A stretch of DNA of 33,035 nucleotides from Crocinitomicaceae bacterium (lineage in GTDB: Bacteria > Bacteroidota > Bacteroidia > Flavobacteriales_D > Sanyastnellaceae), in assembly GCA_002720375.1 (NCBI GenBank), contig PBIE01000030.1, positions 1 to 33,035 on the forward strand. Reading direction: 5' to 3'. Both the position numbers and the translations under genes were made by a program. Positions 25,450 to 33,035 of the stretch are shown piece after piece; within the stretch, counting starts at the first letter, position 1; the number at the start of each line of letters is the position of its first letter. A model generated the notes under the pieces. That model was given only the letters and a program-made list of their open reading frames with translations. It searched no databases and was not told where the DNA came from.

Positions 25450-28400
25450 ATGCTTAAACAGCTACTCCAAGCCTCAGCGGCTTTCTTTTTTATTCTGGTG
25501 CTCACTGCAGCAGCAAACACTTTGTTCGGCCAGTGCGATGAGCCAATGGAATTTTTGCCAGCTCTTTCCAATGAAACGGTTCAGTGCTTGGACGATCTTC
25601 CAACTGAATGTGATGGCGAGCAGGGAGCAAGTCGCGGTGTTGTGTCCTGCGGCATGGCTGAGGACATTCAGAGCCGCATAGTGTGCACGGCTACCACTGC
25701 AATGGGCACGGGTGAAGACGGTGCTATCGTGTTGTTTGACGTTGATGGTGATCCGGACGATGATCGTTATTTCATGCCCACCACGGATGGTTTGTCGCTA
25801 ACTCAATTTGAAAACGGTGTGGCTGTGGTCTCAGGTCAGGTTGCCGATATCAACGACCCAACGGCCATCCTGAACGTCAGTATTTTCTATGACAACGGAA
25901 CCAGTGGAGCAGACTGGGACGGCGGTTACAAGTACGATATGTCATGTGCCCCAACTCCGGAAATGACGGATGCTTGGACCATTTATACCATGAACAGTGG
26001 ATTGAGCTTTCTGGTAGGAGCGGGCAGTATGGAGGGCACCACCCTTCAATTGTCGCACGCGCCAGCCAGCGAATACTTCGGCTTCCAAGTAGGAGAAATG
26101 GCCAACGATCGCAACTGCAACTACGGTGCAGGTGGATGGTTTAGCTATGATGGTGCTATCAATGGCGTGGAAATTCAAGGCGGTACGGGAGACGTCCTTC
26201 TTGACCTTGAGTGCAATGAGGAACAAAACAACGAATGTGGTGAAGACGAGTCTTCAGTGACGTTTTTCTATGCTGCTTATGACGCCGATTGCTTCGACGT
26301 CATCACTGGCACGGAAACCTTCACGCGCCACGATACAGAGGCTCCCGCATTTGACAATGCGCCCGCTGACATTTCAGTGGCTTGCGAGGACATGGATATT
26401 GAGGTTCCTGAGGTCACAGCAAGTGACAACTGTGAAGACAGTGATGCGACAGGACCTACGGTAACCTACAATGGCCAGTCTCCACAGTACGATATTACAT
26501 GCACGGGCTCGTACAAGGTAGACCGCACATGGACTGCTGAGGACTGCTCAGGCAACCAAGTGGGTCACACACAGACTATTACGGTCTATGACAATACACC
26601 TCCAGTTATTTCTGTCGGAGCTCAGTCATACACAGCGGAGTGTGATGGCAATTTGAACCAAGAAGAGTTCTTCGCTTGGTTGATCAATAATGGTGGTGCG
26701 ATGGCCTCTGACAACTGCGGTGATGTTGTTTGGTCCAATGATTTTGTTGTGACGGATGAAGGTGAAATCATTGGTGCCGTTCAGGGTTGCAGCGCCTTCA
26801 CAGGTAGCATTCTTGTGACTTTCACGGCCACAGATGATTGCGGTAACGCATCTGAGACCTCCGCCACCTTTACGATTGAAGACACCACGGCCCCTAATCT
26901 TACGGTCACACCGACTCACGACATCGCTTGTGAGGAGTATTCATCTGAGGGTATCTACGGTGCTTCATCGAGCGACGTATGCGGTGAATCCGAGGTGGTT
27001 CTGGTCTCCGTGAGCGAAGTGAGCAGCAACTGCGCCGGAGTATACCTCCACACTTATATGGCCGTGGACGAGTGCGAGAATGAGAGCGAGACGTATGAAC
27101 AGGTGGTGACCCTCATCGACACGGACGCCCCAGCGGTGACCATCTGGTATTGTCCGGTTGACGCCAATCGATCCACCGACGAGAATTGCGAGGCCGACAC
27201 CACCCCGGAGGCCAATGGCATTGCCCTCGCTTCGGCCGAGGACAACTGCGACGACAATCCAGAGGTGATCGTCGAATACAGTGACGTAGTGACTCCTGGG
27301 TGCACCGGCAGTTACACCATCGAACGCACCTGGACGGCCACAGCTACCGACCACTGTGATAACGCGGCCAGCACGAGCTGCACGCAGATCATCACGGTGA
27401 CCGACGACACCGATCCGGTTCCTAGCATCAGCTGCCCTGCTGCTTACACGGTGGATGCCGATGAGCTCTGTGAGGCTGACACCACGCCTGCTGCTGCTGG
27501 TTCTGCGACGGCTACTGCCACGGACAACTGCAGCCCTGCAGATAACATCAGTCTTGACATCACTTACGAGGACAGTGAGGCGATTTTTGAGTGCGACGGC
27601 GAGTACAGCTTTGTTCGCACGTGGACGGTTGTTGCCACGGACGATTGCGGCAATGATGCGAGCACGAGTTGCACACAGACCATCACGGTTGAGGACAACA
27701 CGGCACCGACATGGGATGCCTATGATACTTATGCATACGCTGCTTGTGAGGACCTCTTGGATCCCACTGACCCGACCTTGGTTCCCATCAGTGCCAGCGA
27801 TAACTGCAGCGAAGTGAGTTACAGCATTGAGGCTTTCCAGCTTTCCGGGGGTTGCCCTGGCACGTGGATGCGCGTTTGGACTGCCACGGACGATTGCGGC
27901 AACGTTTCTGCAGAGACTGAGCAATACGTTCAGTTATATGACAACATCAAGCCAGTTCCTGTGATTGTTTGTCCTGAGGACTACACAATTGATGCTGATG
28001 GTGCCTGTGAAGCTGACATCACACCTGCTGCTGCTGGTGAGGCCACGGCCACAGCCACGGACAACTGCGCTGCAGAGGAGGACATCACCATTGCGATCAC
28101 CTATGAGGACGGTCCAATCACTGATGTTTGCACCGGCGCTTACTACTTCACGCGTACTTGGACTGCAACGGCCACTGACGAGTGTGACAATGTGGATTCC
28201 ATTTCCTGTGACCAGCTGATTACGGTCGAGGACAACACGGCTCCGGTCATCACAGGTGGAGCCGACGAGACGGTTGAGTGCGACGGATTGGGCAACCTCG
28301 ATGAGTTGAATGCATGGTTGGTCAACAACGGCGGCGCCACGGCCACCGACAACTGCAGCGACATCACTTGGAGCTACGGCATGGAGCTTTCATCCAACGT

Positions 28401-31400
28401 CATGGCGTGGCACCCCCACCACATTGCTAACGGATATGATCACAACTTTCTCGGTGTCCCTGCATCTTGGGCTGCCTATTTGCCAGCCGACGGCATGTTC
28501 ACCGTGACCCTGACCCACAACGGTGCCACGGAGGAATTCCAGATTAGTGGTTGGACGGGCGCTAATGATGGTGTGATTTACCTGTATGCGGTGGCCAATC
28601 CCGAGTTGGATTACCAGTTCGACATCTTCGGTGATGCATTCGGTGAACCGGTGACCATTGATGACACCGTCTCGATTTCGATTGATGAAGTTGAGCTCAG
28701 CGATGACTGTGGCGCGACCGGTTCTGTTGACGTAGTCTTCACGGCCACCGACGACTGTGGAAATAGCAGCAGCACATCCGAGTTCACCTTTGAGATTGAG
28801 GACACGACTGCACCTGTGATTTCGGGCAACATGGAGGAGAGCGTTTCTTGCGATGATTGGACTTGCGATGCAGACGCCTTGGAGGCCATGGGTCTATTCA
28901 GCGTTGCTGAGGACTGCGGCGATTATCACTTGAACATCACGTGCAGCGCATTCAGTGGAGCTTGTGTGACTCCAGTCCCAGGCTATTCCATCACGGTGAC
29001 TGCGACGGATGAGTGCGACAATGTGAGTGAAGTGTTCATGCAGATGATTGATTTGTACGACGACGTCAATCCTGTTGCCAGCATCACTTGTCCTGCAGAC
29101 TTCGTCACCACTGCTGATGAAGATTGCAATGCAGATACGACACCTGAAGCTGCGGGAATTGCAGAAGCGAGCGCCACGGATAATTGCGACGCTTCACCTG
29201 AAGTGACCATCAGTCATGAGGATGGCGAGTCGAACTACACTTGCTCAGGCAGCTATAGCTTCACGCGTACTTGGACTGCAACTGCTGAAGACCACTGTGG
29301 AAATGTGCACAGCGTTAGCTGCGACCAGTTGATTACGGTCAACGACGAGACGGCTCCGGACGCTCCGGTGATTGACTCACCTGAGGATGCCATAGTCTTT
29401 TTGGATGAAAATTGCACCGTGGACTCGAGTCCGGCTGTCACCGGAGTGGCTACAGCAACTGCGGAAGACAATTGTGACAGCAATCCCGCAGTCACTGTGG
29501 AGCACACGGATGGTGTTTTCGAATATTTCTGTGAAATTGACCCGGGGTTGGACTACTCGAATGAGGAGACGTCCCTGAACCTTCTCGTAACCAGTGGTGG
29601 TATGGTTTCCTTCAATTGGAGCTACCATACTGATGACGTTGATCCTTCGTACGATCCTGCGTATTACATCAATGAGGCCCAGTATTTATTGACGGATGAT
29701 GATGGACCAAACGATCAGTCAGGGTCCATTAGTTTCGAGGTGTCGGAGGGCGATATGATTGGTTTCGGAATCAACGCAACAGATATGTGCTGTGGTGGGG
29801 CCATTTTGACAGTTAGTGGGTTCCAGGCTCCTGGAGGAGAAGATTTCACAGGGGACTACGCCCCCGAGAACTGGAATTCATTCGATGGAGCCAATGGGAG
29901 CATTGAGTTTTCGGATGATGCAAGCACACTTGTAGTCACAGGTTCAGATGATTCAGGTGAAGGGTCATACGGATTCGAGCGGGTCTGGATGGCATATGCC
30001 GAAGACGATTGTGGCAATCAGAGTGACACTTCGTACGCATATCAGTGGATTGAAGTGTTGGATACAATTGCCCCTTCTTTTGATGGCTCTTCTGAAGTCG
30101 TGAATGTCCCTTGTGACGAGTATAATGACGACCACATGTATTCTGTTGTGGCGAGTGACAATTGTGACAGCGACGTTAGCATTGCCATTCTGAGTAACAG
30201 TCAAGTGAGCGGCGCCTGTGCAGGTACTATCCTGCGCACATACCTGGCGATGGATGATTGTGGCAATGAAACAGAATGGCAGCAGTTCATCAACCTGACC
30301 GACGATGTAGACCCAGTGGTGACCATCACTTGTCCTGAGAACACAGATTTGACATCGGATGCCGCTTGTAACGCAGATACGACCCCTGATGCCAACGGCA
30401 CTGCCAGTTGGACTGCTACAGACAACTGTGATACGGATTTGGACACAGATTTGAGCTACAGTGATGCAATTGAATATGGTTGCGAAGGCAGCTATACAAT
30501 CACGCGTACTTGGACGATTACTGCTACCGACCATTGTAACAACGTGGGCAGCACGAGCTGCAATCAGACTATTACCGTGACAGACGATACAGACCCGACC
30601 ATCAGTGCGGAGGCAATGGACTACACGGCTGAATGTGATGGCAACTTGAACCAAGAAGAGTTCTTCACGTGGTTGACTGCCAACGGTGGAGCGACGGCTT
30701 CGGACAACTGTAGTGATGTTGTTTGGTCCAACGACTTTGTTGTGACGGATGACGGTGAAATCATTGGTGCTGTTCAGGGTTGCAGTGCATTCACAGGCAG
30801 CATTCTTGTGACGTTCACGGCCACAGATGCTTGCGGCAACTTCAGCGAGACGTCTGCGACGTTCACGATTGAGGATACGACCAGTCCGGCTGCTTCTGCG
30901 GATGCGGTGACGGAGGTTGCCTGTGACGAGTACGATCCAGCTGTTGCTTATGGCAACTTCACTGCTGTTGATGCGTGCAGTGAGGTCACGGTAGAGATTG
31001 CCGACTTGGCTGTCAGTGGTGCTTGTGCGGGCAGCTACTCTCGTACCTACACCATCACCGATGAGTGCGGTAACGATACGTTGGTTTACCAGATTATCAA
31101 CTTGACTGACGACGTTGCCCCGAGCTTCGACATCACATGTCCTGACAATGTGGACTTGGTTGCCGACGCTGACTGCAATGCAGATACGAGCGTTGAGACA
31201 CACGGGTCTGCGACCTTCAGCAATGTGATGGACAACTGTGACGATGAAGTTGATATGGAGGTGAGCTCCAGCGATGAAATTGCATACGGTTGCCAGGGCA
31301 GCTACACGATTAGCCGCACGTGGACCATCACGGGTACGGACCACTGTGACAACACAACGGAGAAGACGTGCGTCCAAACCATTACGGTGAGCGACGAGAC

Positions 31401-33035
31401 GGCTCCGACGATCAGCGGCGGTGCCAATGCCCTTGTTGAGTGCGACGGTTCTGGCAACACAGATGATCTGAATGCTTGGCTCGCTAACAATGGCGGTGCT
31501 ACGGCGACGGACAACTGCAGCGCAGTGAGCTGGAGCCACAGCGATGCTTCGTTGAGCAACGGTTGTGGTGCCACGGGCACGGTTGACGTGGTCTTCACGG
31601 CCACCGACGAGTGCAACAACAGTGCTACGATCACGTTGACGTTCACGATCCAAGACACGACCCCACCAAGTCTGTCTATCGAGGGACCTGCGAACCAGAA
31701 CCTTGACCAGAACGCCACGTGCGATGTTGACACGAGTGTTGATGCCTTGGGCAACGTGATTGCTTCTGCTGGCGATGCTTGCGGGTCTGCGAGCATTGCG
31801 ATCACGCACGAAGACGGCATGGCCACCTACACCTGCACCGGCGACGATGAGGCGTTGGAGGGCAGCTACACGTTTGTGCGGACCTTCACGGTGACGGCCA
31901 CGGACGAGTGCGGCTTGACCACGACTAACACCTACGACCAGACGATCACGGTGACCGACGGCACGGCCCCTCAGTTCACTGAGACATGTGATCTTGCCAA
32001 CGGCGACATTGTGGAAGTTTGCTGTGAGGACTTGAGCGGCACAGTGACGATTCCGGACGCTTGCGAAACGGAGGCTGCCGACAACTGTGACAGCGATGTT
32101 GCCATTGCCTACACCGAGACGTACATGGGCGATTACGCACCGACCGATGCGGTGATGAGTTTCTGTTTGAGCACAACTCCAGCTGCATATGCCGACGGAG
32201 AGGCTTGCAATGGCTTGGATCCTCACGCGTTCAGCTTGTTCAACTTCGACGGCCAGCCACGTGTTGACTTTGTGAGTGTCGGCTCCGGCTTGGTGTCGCA
32301 GATGAACGACGGCACGTGGATGCTGGAGCAGGAGTTGACCAATGACGCTGGCACAGGCCTGCTCACCTTGACGGTGACCTACGGTGCTGCCTCAAGCTGG
32401 GACGATTGGTTCGTGGCCGGCCAGACCAACTACAAGCGCGACTGCGGTGTATTGGTTGACGACCACGAGAACTGGGATTACCGCATTCTGGAGTCAGGAA
32501 GTGTTACGGGATCTGGCGACTACGATGGTCTTAACCTTTCCTTGTCTCATGCACCTGCCAACGAGTACTACGCATTCCAGATTGGATTGGGCGCCAACAA
32601 CCAGAACGACAACTACGGCTACAGTGGTTGGATTATGGCCACGGGCACCTACGGGGATGATGCGGTGTTCTTCAGCGGCGACTTGTTCGGTGACCTCGAC
32701 TGCTGCTTGCCATGGAGCATTGACCGTGAGTACACGGCCAGTGACGACTGCGGCAACGCGACTGAGTTCGAGTACTCCATCTCGGTGAACGGTGACAATT
32801 GCGGTGACGACGACGGTGTCTTGGTGTCTGGAGGTCAGGACGAGGACCACACGCCGGGCATCATCGGTGGTGCTGGCGATGTGCTGACAGGAAAGTCACC
32901 TATTCGCGTGACGAACCTTCAGCCTAACCCCACCAACGACCTGAGCTTGCTTGGCTTCACGGTTACGCAGAACATGCGTCTCCGCGTGGACATGTACACG
33001 ATGGACGGCATCTTGGTCTCCGAGTTGTATGACGG
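25450..33035 (+). CDS. Giant secreted HYR/Ig-like repeat protein with T9SS tail (second paralog), 3' end outside window
   Basis: Open from ATG 25450 to the window end, about 2528 codons. The frame was checked at many points and no stop was met. A signal peptide (MLKQLLQASAAFFFILVLTA, then AANTLFGQ) leads to the N-terminal module (about 86-258: GEDGAIVLFDVDGDPDDDRY to GDVLLDLEC), 17 HYR-like units (26608-31977), a C-terminal module (about 2244-2419) and the start of the T9SS tail (TNLQPNPTNDLSLLGF). By comparison with the first paralog about 41 residues are missing. Two units carry inserts: about 105 residues in an A unit (28378-28692) and about 140 in a B unit (29533-29950, with FNWSYHTDDVDPSYDPAYY). 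It is a paralog of the preceding giant gene; surface adhesion is inferred only. Confidence 0.92.
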   Translation, partial: MLKQLLQASAAFFFILVLTAAANTLFGQCDEPMEFLPALSNETVQCLDDLPTECDGEQGASRGVVSCGMAEDIQSRIVCTATTAMGTGEDGAIVLFDVDGDPDDDRYFMPTTDGLSLTQFENGVAVVSGQVADINDPTAILNVSIFYDNGTSGADWDGGYKYDMSCAPTPEMTDAWTIYTMNSGLSFLVGAGSMEGTTLQLSHAPASEYFGFQVGEMANDRNCNYGAGGWFSYDGAINGVEIQGGTGDVLLDLECNEEQNNECGEDESSVTFFYAAYDADCFDVITGTETFTRHDTEAPAFDNAPADISVACEDMDIEVPEVTASDNCEDSDATGPTVTYNGQSPQYDITCTGSYKVDRTWTAEDCSGNQVGHTQTITVYDNTPPVISVGAQSYTAECDGNLNQEEFFAWLINNGGAMASDNCGDVVWSNDFVVTDEGEIIGAVQGCSAFTGSILVTFTATDDCGNASETSATFTIEDTTAPNLTVTPTHDIACEEYSSEGIYGASSSDVCGESEVVLVSVSEVSSNCAGVYLHTYMAVDECENESETYEQVVTLIDTDAPAVTIWYCPVDANRSTDENCEADTTPEANGIALASAEDNCDDNPEVIVEYSDVVTPGCTGSYTIERTWTATATDHCDNAASTSCTQIITVTDDTDPVPSISCPAAYTVDADELCEADTTPAAAGSATATATDNCSPADNISLDITYEDSEAIFECDGEYSFVRTWTVVATDDCGNDASTSCTQTITVEDNTAPTWDAYDTYAYAACEDLLDPTDPTLVPISASDNCSEVSYSIEAFQLSGGCPGTWMRVWTATDDCGNVSAETEQYVQLYDNIKPVPVIVCPEDYTIDADGACEADITPAAAGEATATATDNCAAEEDITIAITYEDGPITDVCTGAYYFTRTWTATATDECDNVDSISCDQLITVEDNTAPVITGGADETVECDGLGNLDELNAWLVNNGGATATDNCSDITWSYGMELSSNVMAWHPHHIANGYDHNFLGVPASWAAYLPADGMFTVTLTHNGATEEFQISGWTGANDGVIYLYAVANPELDYQFDIFGDAFGEPVTIDDTVSISIDEVELSDDCGATGSVDVVFTATDDCGNSSSTSEFTFEIEDTTAPVISGNMEESVSCDDWTCDADALEAMGLFSVAEDCGDYHLNITCSAFSGACVTPVPGYSITVTATDECDNVSEVFMQMIDLYDDVNPVASITCPADFVTTADEDCNADTTPEAAGIAEASATDNCDASPEVTISHEDGESNYTCSGSYSFTRTWTATAEDHCGNVHSVSCDQLITVNDETAPDAPVIDSPEDAIVFLDENCTVDSSPAVTGVATATAEDNCDSNPAVTVEHTDGVFEYFCEIDPGLDYSNEETSLNLLVTSGGMVSFNWSYHTDDVDPSYDPAYYINEAQYLLTDDDGPNDQSGSISFEVSEGDMIGFGINATDMCCGGAILTVSGFQAPGGEDFTGDYAPENWNSFDGANGSIEFSDDASTLVVTGSDDSGEGSYGFERVWMAYAEDDCGNQSDTSYAYQWIEVLDTIAPSFDGSSEVVNVPCDEYNDDHMYSVVASDNCDSDVSIAILSNSQVSGACAGTILRTYLAMDDCGNETEWQQFINLTDDVDPVVTITCPENTDLTSDAACNADTTPDANGTASWTATDNCDTDLDTDLSYSDAIEYGCEGSYTITRTWTITATDHCNNVGSTSCNQTITVTDDTDPTISAEAMDYTAECDGNLNQEEFFTWLTANGGATASDNCSDVVWSNDFVVTDDGEIIGAVQGCSAFTGSILVTFTATDACGNFSETSATFTIEDTTSPAASADAVTEVACDEYDPAVAYGNFTAVDACSEVTVEIADLAVSGACAGSYSRTYTITDECGNDTLVYQIINLTDDVAPSFDITCPDNVDLVADADCNADTSVETHGSATFSNVMDNCDDEVDMEVSSSDEIAYGCQGSYTISRTWTITGTDHCDNTTEKTCVQTITVSDETAPTISGGANALVECDGSGNTDDLNAWLANNGGATATDNCSAVSWSHSDASLSNGCGATGTVDVVFTATDECNNSATITLTFTIQDTTPPSLSIEGPANQNLDQNATCDVDTSVDALGNVIASAGDACGSASIAITHEDGMATYTCTGDDEALEGSYTFVRTFTVTATDECGLTTTNTYDQTITVTDGTAPQFTETCDLANGDIVEVCCEDLSGTVTIPDACETEAADNCDSDVAIAYTETYMGDYAPTDAVMSFCLSTTPAAYADGEACNGLDPHAFSLFNFDGQPRVDFVSVGSGLVSQMNDGTWMLEQELTNDAGTGLLTLTVTYGAASSWDDWFVAGQTNYKRDCGVLVDDHENWDYRILESGSVTGSGDYDGLNLSLSHAPANEYYAFQIGLGANNQNDNYGYSGWIMATGTYGDDAVFFSGDLFGDLDCCLPWSIDREYTASDDCGNATEFEYSISVNGDNCGDDDGVLVSGGQDEDHTPGIIGGAGDVLTGKSPIRVTNLQPNPTNDLSLLGFTVTQNMRLRVDMYTMDGILVSELYD
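26608..31977 (+). repeat. Array of 17 HYR-like coding repeats, three unit types (second giant gene)
   Basis: The order is A C B B C B A C B B C B A C B A B. All five C units are followed by B, as in the first gene. C1 to C5 each correspond individually to C1 to C5 of the first gene, for example CEDLLDPTDPTLVPISASDN against CEDLLDPEDPTLVPLSAEDI. Two A units (the first and third) carry the long variant with GEIIGAVQGCSAFTGSILV. Confidence 0.83.

Noticed and set aside
29965-32226. 753-codon open frame on the minus strand
   Set aside because: It lies wholly antisense to the second giant gene, has no recognisable domains, and is Arg/Val/Ala-rich in a way expected from reading the repetitive Asp/Thr codons backwards.
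16523-33035. CRISPR or non-coding tandem repeat array
   Set aside because: The repeated DNA is coding repeats of variable length and sequence with frame kept throughout, not identical short repeats with spacers.

Overview
The window looks like chromosome of a marine, proteorhodopsin-bearing Bacteroidota, probably order Flavobacteriales. The evidence is a green-type proteorhodopsin with a Blh retinal-forming dioxygenase, a Bacteroidota-specific 50-residue protein (DUF4295 type) next to ribosomal protein L33, and very large secreted proteins ending in a type IX secretion (T9SS) C-terminal signal. Promoters of the TTG-N18-TAnnTTTG type and weak or absent Shine-Dalgarno sequences agree with this. 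The placement is inferred from gene content; no 16S or other taxonomic marker is present.

Layout. Positions 1-590 hold the 3' part of selD. On the minus strand follow blh and proteorhodopsin (595-2295), with a strong terminator hairpin between them and a well-formed promoter flanked by inverted repeats, then a maf-type nucleotide pyrophosphatase (2415-3056). On the plus strand, guaA, a LysM/periplasmic-binding-fold protein and hemF overlap end to start (3144-7136). On the minus strand, rpmG, the DUF4295 gene, ftsY, a broken rimO and queE lie in one direction (9415 down to 7153). ftsK and a lolA-like gene follow on the plus strand (9527-12974). A PaaE-like flavin/2Fe-2S reductase and a fused E1 2-oxoacid dehydrogenase are on the minus strand (12978-16288).

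The second half (16523-33035) is accessory-type sequence: two adjacent giant genes for secreted cysteine-rich repeat proteins, 2739 residues and at least 2528 residues (the latter runs off the window). Between them lies the frameshifted 3' relic of a third family member with its own terminator. Each protein has a signal peptide, an N-terminal module, an array of roughly 80-100-residue HYR/Ig-like units of three types (A, B, C), a C-terminal module resembling the N-terminal one, and a T9SS tail (its start only in the second protein). Type C units are always followed by type B, and the unit order is largely collinear between the paralogs, with clear block gain or loss. This points to duplication of a whole pre-assembled gene followed by block-wise remodelling.

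Functionally, the left half combines housekeeping (GMP, haem, queuosine precursor, SRP receptor, chromosome segregation, keto-acid oxidation) with light-driven proton pumping. The right half is a surface or adhesin locus exported by T9SS. The least ordinary items are the modular grammar and third-copy relic of the giant genes, the hairpin separating rhodopsin from blh, the palindromes around the rhodopsin promoter, and the truncated rimO.
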